A DNA stretch of 10,867 nucleotides from Spirochaetales bacterium (GTDB lineage Bacteria; Spirochaetota; Spirochaetia; SZUA-6; DRHE01). The notes under the pieces were generated by a model that worked only from the letters and a program-made list of their open reading frames with translations, searched no databases and was not told the DNA's origin. This document shows positions 1 to 5,620 of the stretch, piece by piece. The position numbers and the translations under genes were made by a program. The number at the start of each line of letters is the position of its first letter. Position 1 is the stretch's first letter. The stretch spans positions 1 to 10,867 of the forward strand of contig JAFGFV010000514.1 in assembly GCA_016930895.1 (NCBI GenBank), given 5' to 3'.

Positions 1-501
1 CTGGTAGCGGCTCCAGCAGAGGATCATGCTGAAGAGCTGGATCACGATCTGCTTTCCCGCCACCAGCACACGATAGGTGGACCAATCCTGCTGGGCTTCC
101 TCCGCGGGAGCGGTCTCGAATCGTACGCTGGGCTTGCGGCCTCTGCGGGTGGGGCCCCGGACCTCCCGGACGAATTCGTCGAGGATGCTGCGGCTCCCGG
201 CGTAGCCGAGCTTTCGAAGCTCCTTCAGGATGCGCTTCGTCGTCAGGGGCTTCAGGCCGGGCTTCTTCTCTCTCTGGCGGGCCTCTTCCTCGAGGATCTC
301 CCGCACCCGGGCGCGAAAGGGCTTCAGAAGCGACGCTCTGCGTGGGGCGCTGGGTTCCGCGGGCGCTCCCTCGAGCTCCGGCGGGCGGAGGATCCTCCGC
401 ACCGAGTTCCTCGAGAGCCCGAGGTGACTGGCAAGCCAGCGGATGCCGTATCCCTGGGTGCGCAGTCGCAAGACGCGTTCGCGCACTTCCGTGGAGATCA
501 T
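1..501 (-). CDS. istA: IS21-family transposase IstA, N-terminal part (cut by window edge)
   Basis: The first 167 codons are visible and stay open to the window edge. Residues 10-38 form a helix-turn-helix (a GYGIRWLASHLGLSRNSV-like stretch) for binding the terminal repeats. A basic, charged linker follows. At 134-140 comes EEAQQDW, which matches the GEQAQVDWG block that opens the IS21/IS481-type DDE catalytic core, so D139 should be the first catalytic aspartate. The next stretch (VIQLFSMILCWSRY) matches the following beta-strand of the RNase H fold. The remaining catalytic D and E lie outside the window. The ATG at 501 is chosen because an ideal AAGGAGGT ribosome site sits 7 nt upstream (509-516). 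The gene overlaps the 3' part of the ParB-like ORF. IstA normally acts with the AAA+ helper IstB. Confidence 0.85.
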   Translation of the reverse strand, partial: MISTEVRERVLRLRTQGYGIRWLASHLGLSRNSVRRILRPPELEGAPAEPSAPRRASLLKPFRARVREILEEEARQREKKPGLKPLTTKRILKELRKLGYAGSRSILDEFVREVRGPTRRGRKPSVRFETAPAEEAQQDWSTYRVLVAGKQIVIQLFSMILCWSRYQ

Positions 502-1354
502 CTGCGATACCTCCTTGAGAGCTGGGAAGTGAAGAGGGGTGGGTCCGCGGGACTTCCCCGCGGCAGGCGGGATCGCTTGGGGCGAGGGCGAGGAGCGCCG
601 CTGAGACCTTCGAGAGGAGGGCCTCAAGGAGCGGCCTCTGGAGGCGCGGCGGATCGCACGCGCCGCTTGCGAGCGCCTCATCGAGCGCCCTGTGGGCTCT
701 CAGGAGGGCCGGAGCCTGGGGCGGAGCCGCCTGAGCCTCGAGTGCATCGAGGGCGCTCCGCGGATCATCGAGGAGGCGCGGCCTGTCCCCACGGTCGGTT
801 GCCCGGAGGAGGCAGAGGAACCGCAGGGAATCCTGGAGACTGAGCTCGGCGGCGACCAGCGAGAGGGCAAGCGAGACCTGCTCCTCCTGGGGCATCAGCG
901 AGAGTGCGTGGACCACGGTCACGCGAAAGAGGCGCTCGGGGAGGATGGACGGGACCTCGGGAGACATGCGCGCGAGGATCTCAAGGCGCCGCCTGACCCA
1001 GGCCTTCCTCCGAGTGATGCTCCGGTGCATGGCGTGGGCCGAAAGCCCTTCGGAGTCGTGGATGTCTCCCAGGAGCGAAAGCTCCTCCCGGAGCGTGGTC
1101 CTTCGCGAGGGGTTATTGAGCCGAAGGCGCTCGATCTTGGCCTCCAGGCGGCTCCAGGACTTCACGACGACCCAAGCCGTGGCAAGGCCCTTGGCCTTCA
1201 GGGCGAAGAAGCGCCGGAACCCGTCAACCAGAAGGAACTTCCCCCCCTCCTCCAGGACGACGAGCGGGTGGTCGCAGTCCACCTCGGTGCTTCCCCCGAC
1301 CCCCTCGAAGAGCTCCAGGGAGATGCTCTCAAGTGCCACCTCACGCACGGCCAT
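500..1354 (-). CDS. ParB-like nuclease/partition-type protein (3' end uncertain)
   Basis: Residues 28-57 carry a ParB/sulfiredoxin-like N-terminal block: HPLVVLEEGGKFLLVDG followed by FRRFFAL. The G-x-R-R core corresponds to the GERR motif of ParB proteins, with F in place of E. Residues 85-127 look like the ParB helix-turn-helix (REELSLLGDIH, then GLSAHAMHRSITRRKAWVRRRLEIL). The C-terminal part is Leu/Ala-rich and helical. The ATG at 1354 overlaps the end of the winged-helix gene by 14 nt. This frame has no stop down to the window edge, overlapping istA completely. The frame offset by one has TGA at 500-498, giving an ATGA junction with istA, so the true end is probably there after a frame change somewhere between about 500 and 620. 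The end given is provisional. Role inferred: DNA binding or bridging for the element. ParB-fold proteins can be CTPases, nucleases or regulators, and I cannot tell which. Confidence 0.65.
509..516 (-). promoter_or_regulatory. ribosome binding site of istA
   Basis: AAGGAGGT on the minus strand lies 7 nt before the ATG at 501. It is the strongest Shine-Dalgarno site in the element and fixes the istA start. It lies inside the open frame of the upstream ParB-like gene, so the two genes are probably translationally linked. Confidence 0.7.
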
Positions 1355-1667
1355 GGGTCCGCTCCGGAAGCGAGAGCACCTGGAAGGTCGGGTAGCGGAA
1401 GGCGACGAGGTCTTTCGCGATGAGGCCGCGGAGCGCGGCCAGGATCTCATCCGGGGTGAGTTTGAGGAGCTTCCCGATGCGCCGGTAGCCCCAGAAGCTC
1501 GTGCCTTGGGGGCCAGCCACCAAGGCGAGGAAGAAGTAAAGAAGGATCTCGGCCTGGGCGAGCTCCGAGAGGAGACCGCGGTGCAGGATCTCGCGGTCGA
1601 TCCAGGAGAAGCTCTTCGGGACCGAGCGGATTCTATCGGGGCGGACGGGCATCTTGAGCTGATCCAT
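1341..1667 (-). CDS. small winged-helix protein of the IS21-like element
   Basis: A protein of about 108 residues starting MDQLKMPVRPDRIR. The second half reads like a winged helix: RRIGKLLKLTPDEILAALRG (helix-turn-helix) and then LIAKDLVAFRYPTFQVLSL (a wing of beta-strands), as in DnaD/RepA-type or MarR-type domains. The first half, IDREILHRGLLSELAQAEILLYFFLALV, is a helical segment typical of replication-initiator-like wHTH proteins. An earlier in-frame ATG at 1718 would overlap the SSB gene by 17 nt. I prefer 1667 because the extra 17 residues are low-complexity Ser-rich, although neither start has a strong ribosome site. It lies between the SSB and ParB-like genes. Function unknown; a regulator or DNA-loading protein of the element is an inference. 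Confidence 0.65.
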   Translation of the reverse strand: MDQLKMPVRPDRIRSVPKSFSWIDREILHRGLLSELAQAEILLYFFLALVAGPQGTSFWGYRRIGKLLKLTPDEILAALRGLIAKDLVAFRYPTFQVLSLPERTHGRA

Positions 1668-1701
1668 GGTCGCGCTGGAGATAGGGCTCGAGGACGGAAG
1701 C

Positions 1702-2082
1702 TCAGAACGGGATTTCATCCCCGCCGAAAGCTTCCGGAAGCTCGTCGATCAACACGGTCGGGGGATCGGCCTCGGGGAAGGGCAGACGTCGGACAGCGAC
1801 GGCGGCGATGATGACGGAGGGGTGCTCCCGGCGCCGGGCACCTGCGGAGGGGGTGCCCTCGCGGTCTTCCTCGAGATGGCCGAGGACGAGCACGTCATCG
1901 CCCTTACGGATCCGGAGGTCGCACAGTCGGCTCACGTGGACCTCCACGGCGAACCGCTCGGCGCCCCCCGCTCGGAGCGTCCTTCGGGCGATGACGAAAC
2001 GGAACGACACCCCACCCGCGACGCCTCCCGGTTTCGGCGTCGTCGCCACCTTGCCCTCAAGAAGCACCTGGTTGATCGCCAC
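1702..2082 (-). CDS. ssb: single-stranded DNA-binding protein (SSB-like)
   Basis: 126 residues. The N-terminus (AINQVLLEGKVATTPK) is the first OB-fold strand as in bacterial SSB (N.V.L.G.L), followed by a strand like VSFRFVIAR and by AVEVHVSRLCDLRIRKGDDVLVLGHLEEDR, which corresponds to the SSB block ending in G..V.V.G.L. The C-terminus ends GGDEIPF, the classic acidic SSB tip (DDDIPF type) that recruits RecQ, PriA, Pol III chi and other repair proteins. At 126 aa it lacks most of the long disordered linker of the usual 160-180 aa chromosomal SSB. The GTG start at 2082 is chosen because GGAGGT lies 8 nt upstream and the homologous fold starts there. The reading frame continues upstream only as a shadow of the next gene. 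Role inferred: coating ssDNA during movement or replication of the element. Confidence 0.85.
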   Translation of the reverse strand: MAINQVLLEGKVATTPKPGGVAGGVSFRFVIARRTLRAGGAERFAVEVHVSRLCDLRIRKGDDVLVLGHLEEDREGTPSAGARRREHPSVIIAAVAVRRLPFPEADPPTVLIDELPEAFGGDEIPF

Positions 2083-2192
2083 GATTCCGCACCTCCGCCG
2101 GAGAGCGCGGCCCCACGCGGGACTCGCTTGACGACAGGCGCGGACTGTACCTGCCCCGAGCGCCCAGCCCAACGCGCATCCTCTGCGCATCG
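2083..2192. other. 110-bp spacer between the Cys-rich gene and ssb
   Basis: GC-rich spacer. Apart from the ssb ribosome site I see no hairpin with a T-run or other clear signal. It may hold an internal promoter for the downstream genes, but none is recognisable. Confidence 0.4.
2091..2096 (-). promoter_or_regulatory. ribosome binding site fixing the GTG start of ssb
   Basis: GGAGGT on the minus strand lies 8 nt before GTG 2082. It decides against the much longer in-frame extension to 2679, which overlaps the neighbouring gene out of phase. Confidence 0.6.
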
Positions 2193-2897
2193 TTACCGGC
2201 AGGAGGGCGGGTCGGGACCGGAGGTAACGGCCGAGAGGAACCTCAGCGCCTCGACGAACGCTTCGAGGGACGACCCACCCTGAAAGTGCATGATGATCAC
2301 CCGGGGAAGATCCGGCGGCTCGGGCCCCCGACGAAAACGGGGTCCCTCCCTCTTCCAAAACGGCGTGCGGGGGAAGACCTCTTGCCACCAGAGCCGCCAG
2401 CGCTCGATGGACCTCCGACTCGCGCCCACCAGGCGCTCGAGGTCCCTCACCCTCCGGGCCCTGGGACCATGGCGCATGGCGGCGACGATCACCACCACAG
2501 CCATGACGAACACGTGGCGCCCGAGGAAGCGGACCGAGGGCGGGGTCAGGCGCTTCCGACAGCGGTCCTCGCTGCAGCAGAAGCTGAAGCGACGCCAGCG
2601 CCCAGGAGGAAGCGAGGCCGGACCCCGAGGCTTGCGCTTGAAGTGGGCGCAGTGTACCGGAGCGCCGCAGTGCGGGCACCCCTTGGCCTTGGCGCCCCGG
2701 GCGATGTCGGCGTCGACATCATGGAGGAAGCTCCACAGCCTGGCATCCGCGAGGAGAGCGTGGCACAATCCCGGCACTCCTTTCTGTTTTGCGACAGCAG
2801 GAGTGAACCCCTTCCAGAGGCTCCAAGCAACCCTTGTCCTCGGGAAGGGGGCTTTTCTCGGGACCCAGCGTGGAGGATCCAGGGCAGGCGGATCCAC
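2193..2897 (-). CDS. uncharacterised Cys-rich, helix-turn-helix protein of the IS21-like element
   Basis: 234 residues from a GTG at 2897; the true start could be further in, near WSLWKGF at about 25-31. Visible parts: CPHC at 74-77 with a further Cys at 83, and FSFCCSEDRC at 104-113. Together these could make a Zn ribbon in which basic residues (KRKPRG, RKRLTPPSVRFLGR) contact DNA. A hydrophobic helix follows at 128-140 (HVFVMAVVVIVAA), then a helix-turn-helix at 150-170 (RDLERLVGASRRSIERW). The overall plan, Zn ribbon plus HTH with R-F-L-G-R after the second Cys pair, resembles the DNA-binding half of transposases, but no DDE core follows. It is the first gene inside the terminal repeats, so it may bind them or act as regulator or target selector. 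The name of the family is unknown to me. Confidence 0.6.
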   Translation of the reverse strand: MDPPALDPPRWVPRKAPFPRTRVAWSLWKGFTPAVAKQKGVPGLCHALLADARLWSFLHDVDADIARGAKAKGCPHCGAPVHCAHFKRKPRGPASLPPGRWRRFSFCCSEDRCRKRLTPPSVRFLGRHVFVMAVVVIVAAMRHGPRARRVRDLERLVGASRRSIERWRLWWQEVFPRTPFWKREGPRFRRGPEPPDLPRVIIMHFQGGSSLEAFVEALRFLSAVTSGPDPPSCR

Positions 2898-3003
2898 ACA
2901 CTCCGGGAGTCCACCTCGATGAGGTCCCCGCTGCCCTCCAACCCTATCCCCTCGAACCCAGGGCCAGAACGCTCCTCCCCGGGCGGCTCAAGTCTCGCCG
3001 GGA

Positions 3004-3041
3004 AGGTGGGTCACTTTCCCCCGGCAGGTGGGTCAGTTTTC
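3004..3041. repeat. tandem terminal repeats of the IS21-like element
   Basis: Two units, AGGTGGGTCACTTTC (3004-3018) and AGGTGGGTCAGTTTTC (3026-3041), start 22 bp apart. Multiple direct repeats inside each end are the hallmark of IS21-family termini and are the IstA binding sites. They also precede the first gene of the operon, so IstA or another element protein may control transcription here. Confidence 0.7.
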
Positions 3042-3055
3042 GGCCGGGAATGACA

Positions 3056-3242
3056 AATCGAAAGGTGAACTTGCTAAGGCTCACATTGCGTGACTCAGAA
3101 GCGGCCTTCTTTTCCCACGTTAACTGACCCCGGCTACCCCGCTCTCCGAACGGGCACGCGTGCGTCGCGTACCACGGGCAGTCCAGCTATCGCAACGACT
3201 TGCAGCGCTGACTGCGAAGGCCACGTCGTCGGCCATGGGCCT
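3056..3242. other. short region between IS21-like and IS1595 elements
   Basis: About 190 bp with no supportable gene. It holds the left arm of a 13-bp inverted repeat (3072-3084). No ORF here has a ribosome site or recognisable product. It is probably old flanking DNA left between element insertions. Confidence 0.5.
3072..3084 (+). repeat. 13-bp inverted repeat, left arm
   Basis: TGCTAAGGCTCAC. The exact reverse complement lies at 3286-3298, inside the 3' end of the IS1595 transposase gene, giving a 227-bp inverted-repeat-bounded segment. Confidence 0.55.
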
Positions 3243-4100
3243 CTAAACCGGATCACTTATTCTGGGACTGGCCCCGCCAAATAGCGTGAGCCTTAGCATG
3301 AACTCGTCCAGGTAGTACCCGAGATGTTCGTGACTGACGGCACCCTGATGAGTACCAGGGATCCATCGCCTGAGAAGCGAGGCCACCCGGTGGACCCGCG
3401 GCATAAGTTCGTGGGGCCTATTCTTCCTGCCGCTGAGGACCGTGACTCTGCGCTTGTAGCCGAAGACTTCGAGGCCGTTGTACCCTTCCCAGCCGTCGGT
3501 ATGGAGCACACTGCCGGGCTCCACCGAGGCAAGGACGAAGGTGTGGGGACTGCACATCGAGGCGTCGGGGATGTTCTGCAAGCGGACCCGGGCGATTCCG
3601 TCCCCGTCCTCTTCCGCCGCAACTGCAATCAGCGCTTTCTTCTCGGTCTCGCGACCCGAGACCCCCTCCTCGAGCCCGCCGAGATACGTCTCGTCGATCT
3701 CCACCGCTCCACATAGGCCGTCGCGACCTGGACGAACCATTGCCCTTCGCAACCTGTGCAACCACGACCAGGCGGTCACATACGTCCTGAGACCCAGGAT
3801 CCGCTGCATCCCCAGGGCGCTCGCACCGTTCTTCTGGCTCGTCACGTACCAGATGGCGCGGAACCACTGTCGGAGCGGCTTCCGCGTGTCCTGGAAGATC
3901 GTGCCTGCGGTGACCGACGCCTGGTGGTGGCACCCGGCGCACTCCAAACGAACCCCCCGCACAGGCCACGACCGGTCGTGCCCGCAACGGGGGCAACGGA
4001 ACCCGTCCGGCCACCGCAACTTGACCAGATAGGCCCGACACGCGGCCTCCGTCGAAAACCGATCCTCGAGCTCGATAAGGTCCCGGGGGAAGTCCTCCAT
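3243..4100 (-). CDS. IS1595-family (ISXO2-like) transposase with abnormal C-terminus
   Basis: 285 residues. The N-terminus has the family Zn ribbon, FRCPRCGHDRSW (about 35-46) and LECAGCHHQASVTAGTIF (about 53-70), followed by KPLRQWFRAIWYVTSQKNGASA and LGLRTYVTAWSWLHRLR, which match the helical domain. The ISXO2-like catalytic region shows EIDETYLGG (D of the catalytic triad), LHTDGWEGYNGL (second Asp), and THQGAVSHEHLGYYLDEF. The family normally continues FRFNRR and then an LFYRLL-like end. Here the protein instead ends MLRLTLFGGASPRISDPV, part of which is read through the putative terminal repeat and flank. This suggests a 3' deletion, so activity is doubtful although the frame is open. The start ATG at 4100 (MEDFP) fits the family. 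The plus-strand ORFs across it are shadows. Confidence 0.85.
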   Translation of the reverse strand: MEDFPRDLIELEDRFSTEAACRAYLVKLRWPDGFRCPRCGHDRSWPVRGVRLECAGCHHQASVTAGTIFQDTRKPLRQWFRAIWYVTSQKNGASALGMQRILGLRTYVTAWSWLHRLRRAMVRPGRDGLCGAVEIDETYLGGLEEGVSGRETEKKALIAVAAEEDGDGIARVRLQNIPDASMCSPHTFVLASVEPGSVLHTDGWEGYNGLEVFGYKRRVTVLSGRKNRPHELMPRVHRVASLLRRWIPGTHQGAVSHEHLGYYLDEFMLRLTLFGGASPRISDPV

Positions 4101-4130
4101 GGCCCCCGAGGCTACCCAATCCCCCGCCCC
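3264..4130 (-). mobile_element. IS1595-family element (approximate ends)
   Basis: Built around the IS1595 transposase. Candidate imperfect terminal inverted repeats are GGGACTGGCC read inward from 3264 and GGGGCGGGGG read inward from about 4130 on the minus strand. They agree only partly, so the ends are tentative. No 8-bp target duplication is evident. The IS3 element starts only about 10 bp beyond the right end. Confidence 0.5.
3286..3298 (-). repeat. 13-bp inverted repeat, right arm
   Basis: Plus strand GTGAGCCTTAGCA, the exact reverse complement of 3072-3084. It falls where the IS1595 transposase sequence stops resembling its family, just after YYLDEF. Confidence 0.55.
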
Positions 4131-4140
4131 AGGATTTCCT

Positions 4141-4154
4141 TGGACACTCCTTTG
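4141..4154 (+). repeat. IS3 element left terminal inverted repeat
   Basis: TGGACACTCCTTTG. The core GGACACT and TTTG recur inverted at 5455-5468. Confidence 0.65.
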
Positions 4155-4171
4155 GGACAGAATGAGTCCCA
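4153..4171 (+). promoter_or_regulatory. hairpin in the IS3 leader, just before the orfA ribosome site
   Basis: TGGGAC and GTCCCA form a 6-bp stem with a 7-nt loop. It lies directly upstream of AAGGAAG (4174-4180), which serves the orfA ATG at 4187. Leader hairpins that limit expression from outside transcripts are known in insertion sequences; the function here is inferred. Confidence 0.35.
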
Positions 4172-4186
4172 GAAAGGAAGTGTTCG

Positions 4187-4552
4187 ATGTCCAAGAAGAA
4201 CAAGAACAGCTCGGCGTCTCCGGAGGGAGCCCGGAGGGCGACCGACGGAGACGCCGGGGCGGTGCGTGAGCGGGGGAGGTTCTCCTCCCGGCGCAAGGCC
4301 GAAGCCGTGCTGCGGCTCCTGAGGGGGGAGGATCTCGACAGGGTCTCCCGTGAACTCGGGGTCACTGGGGAGACGTTCCTGGCCGGGGCGCAGGGGTCTC
4401 TGAAGTCCCGTCCCGAGGGCGACCGGGACGAGGAGATCCGTAGACTGCGGGCCAAGGTCGGGGAGATCACCATGGCGAACGAGCTGCTCTTGGAGCGCTG
4501 CTACGCCCTGGAAGACCACCGCCCTTTACCGTGGAAGAGGTCGAGGCCTTGA
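4187..4552 (+). CDS. IS3-family OrfA with apparent loss of the HTH core
   Basis: 121 residues. Residues 30-60 (RFSSRRKAEAVLRLLRGEDL then SRELGVT) are the start of the IS3 OrfA helix-turn-helix, and 79-106 (DEEIRRLRAKVGEITMANELLLER) is the leucine-zipper-like coiled coil. Between them, GVT runs straight into GETFLAG. Related OrfA proteins have roughly eight more residues here, containing the L-S-x-W-R recognition helix. The gap is a multiple of three, so the frame survives, but DNA binding is probably lost. AAGGAAG lies 6 nt before the ATG. The 3' end overlaps orfB by 22 nt in the -1 frame relation typical of IS3, but no A-rich slippery heptamer is visible in the overlap. Confidence 0.75.
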   Translation: MSKKNKNSSASPEGARRATDGDAGAVRERGRFSSRRKAEAVLRLLRGEDLDRVSRELGVTGETFLAGAQGSLKSRPEGDRDEEIRRLRAKVGEITMANELLLERCYALEDHRPLPWKRSRP

Positions 4553-5447
4553 GCCGGCGCGTCTCGCCCTCCATGAACCGACCGTACGGTCTCGAGAGGA
4601 CCTGCCGCGTTCTCGAGGTCTCCCGCTCCACGGTCTACGCCGTCCGGGAGCGAAGGATCGACCCTCGTACACCCAAGCGCCGCGGCCCGAAGCCCCGCTG
4701 GAGCGACGAAGCGCTCCTGGGGAAGATCGAGGAAGTCCTGAAGGCCTCCCCCTGGCACGGGGAAGGCCATCGCAAGGTCTGGGCCCGTCTCCGCCACCAA
4801 GGCGTCCGCACGTCCAGGGGGAGAGTTCTCCGCCTCATGCGCGAGAACCATCTCCTGGCTCCGACCAGCTCTGGGGCTCCGCACGGCCCTGCCGCCCACG
4901 ACGGGACCATCACGACCGAGCTGCCGGACGTGATGTGGGGCACAGACGGGACGGCGACAGTCACGATCGAGGATGGCACGGCGACCATCTTCGTCGCCGT
5001 GGATCACTGCGATGCGAAGTGCGTGGGCATCCATGCAACGAAGAGAGGTACGCGCTTCGAGGCCCTCGAGCCGATACGCCAAGGCATGCGGGAGCACTTC
5101 GGGGGGTACGGCGCGCGGGGCTCGCCCGCGGCTTGAAGCTGCGACACGACCACGGAAGCGCGTTCATGAGCGATGTCTTCCAGACGGAGACCAAGTTCCT
5201 CGGGATCGAGTCCAGTCCCGCCTTCTTGCGCGAACCGGAGGGCAACGGCTGCGCCGAACGGTTCATCAGGACCCTCAAGGAGCAGCTCCTCTGGCTGAAG
5301 ACTTTCCGCACGGTCGAAGAGTTGCGCCTGGCCCTCCATGAGTTCAAGGACCGTTACAACCGGGAGTGGATCGTAGGACGACACGGCTACAGGACGCCGA
5401 ACGAAGTCAGAAGACAGCTCTTGTCGGCTGCGGAGTTCGCTGCTTGA
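4531..5447 (+). pseudogene. IS3-family OrfB transposase, frameshifted
   Basis: From GTG 4531 the frame encodes NRPYGLERTCRVLEVSRST (HTH_21-like region), HGEGHRKVWARLR, and the first catalytic Asp in MWGTDGT. It then continues to REHFGGYGARG and hits TGA at 5134-5136. The remainder is in the -1 frame: LARGLKLRHDHGS (second Asp), then FLREPEGNGCAERFIRTLKEQ with the catalytic Glu in CAERF, ending at 5447. Restoring one base in the GCGCGGGG run near 5115-5125 would rejoin the two halves into a normal rve-type IS3 transposase of about 305 aa. A real mutation and an assembly error in the G-rich run are both possible. A programmed shift here is unlikely, because IS3 frameshifting occurs at the orfA/orfB overlap. 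Confidence 0.8.
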
Positions 5448-5454
5448 ATACCTT

Positions 5455-5468
5455 CAAACCAGTGTCCG
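5455..5468 (-). repeat. IS3 element right terminal inverted repeat
   Basis: On the minus strand this reads CGGACACTGGTTTG. It lies 8 bp after the orfB stop, as expected for an IS3 right end. Confidence 0.65.
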
Positions 5469-5620
5469 AAGAACCCGGGGCGGTACACCAAGGTGCCAAC
5501 CTGAGTCAACTATATGCCCCCTAATGCCGATTCGAATGCACGGGAATTGCGCCGTAGCGGGGGCAAACGCTGTTCTGCCACGAGGGTAGAGGAGGGGCAT
5601 GCCGAACTGGAGGGGGTGCT
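5469..5620. other. spacer before the ATP-grasp gene
   Basis: About 150 bp between the IS3 right end and ATG 5621. It must hold the promoter or the 5' flank of the gene group, but no clear -35/-10 pair stands out. A ribosome site, GGAGGGGG (5609-5616), precedes the ATP-grasp start. Confidence 0.4.

Larger units (their letters stand above)
1..3055 (-). mobile_element. IS21-like element with accessory genes (one end; other end outside window)
   Basis: The block of five co-oriented minus-strand genes ends with an istA-like transposase. It is bounded on the right by tandem repeats of the IS21 type (units at 3004-3018 and 3026-3041) and by a TGACA terminus at about 3051-3055, so the element would end in CA, as IS21 ends do. 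The order from this end inward is: Cys-rich/HTH protein, SSB, winged-helix protein, ParB-like protein, IstA. An istB helper would be expected beyond position 1. Classical IS21 elements carry only istA and istB, so the four extra genes are unusual. The other terminus and any target-site duplication cannot be seen. Confidence 0.7.
4141..5468 (+). mobile_element. IS3-family element, degenerate
   Basis: About 1.33 kb, the normal IS3 size, with orfA and orfB in the order and -1 relative frame typical of IS3. The left end TGGACACTCCTTTG (4141-4154) pairs with the inverted right end CGGACACTGGTTTG (5455-5468), 11 of 14 positions matching. The right tip reads CG rather than the usual CA. I see no matching 3-4 bp target duplication. 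Damage in both ORFs shows that it is no longer autonomous. Confidence 0.75.

Noticed and set aside
692..1811. Long plus-strand ORFs at 692-1423 and 945-1811
   Set aside because: They are antisense to the ParB-like and winged-helix genes. Their protein sequence is Arg/Gly/Pro-rich with no fold, as expected from the shadow of GC-rich coding DNA.
2083..2679. N-terminal extension of the SSB frame to 2679
   Set aside because: It overlaps the Cys-rich gene out of phase. A GTG with a good ribosome site at 2082 gives a normal SSB.
3260..4174. 10-bp inverted repeat TTCTGGGACT (3260-3269) with AGTCCCAGAA (4165-4174) as IS1595 ends
   Set aside because: The right copy lies inside the IS3 leader hairpin, beyond the IS3 left end, so the match is probably chance.
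3418..4473. 351-residue minus-strand ORF across the IS1595 and IS3 elements
   Set aside because: Out of frame with the clearly recognisable transposases, and its sequence is low-complexity.
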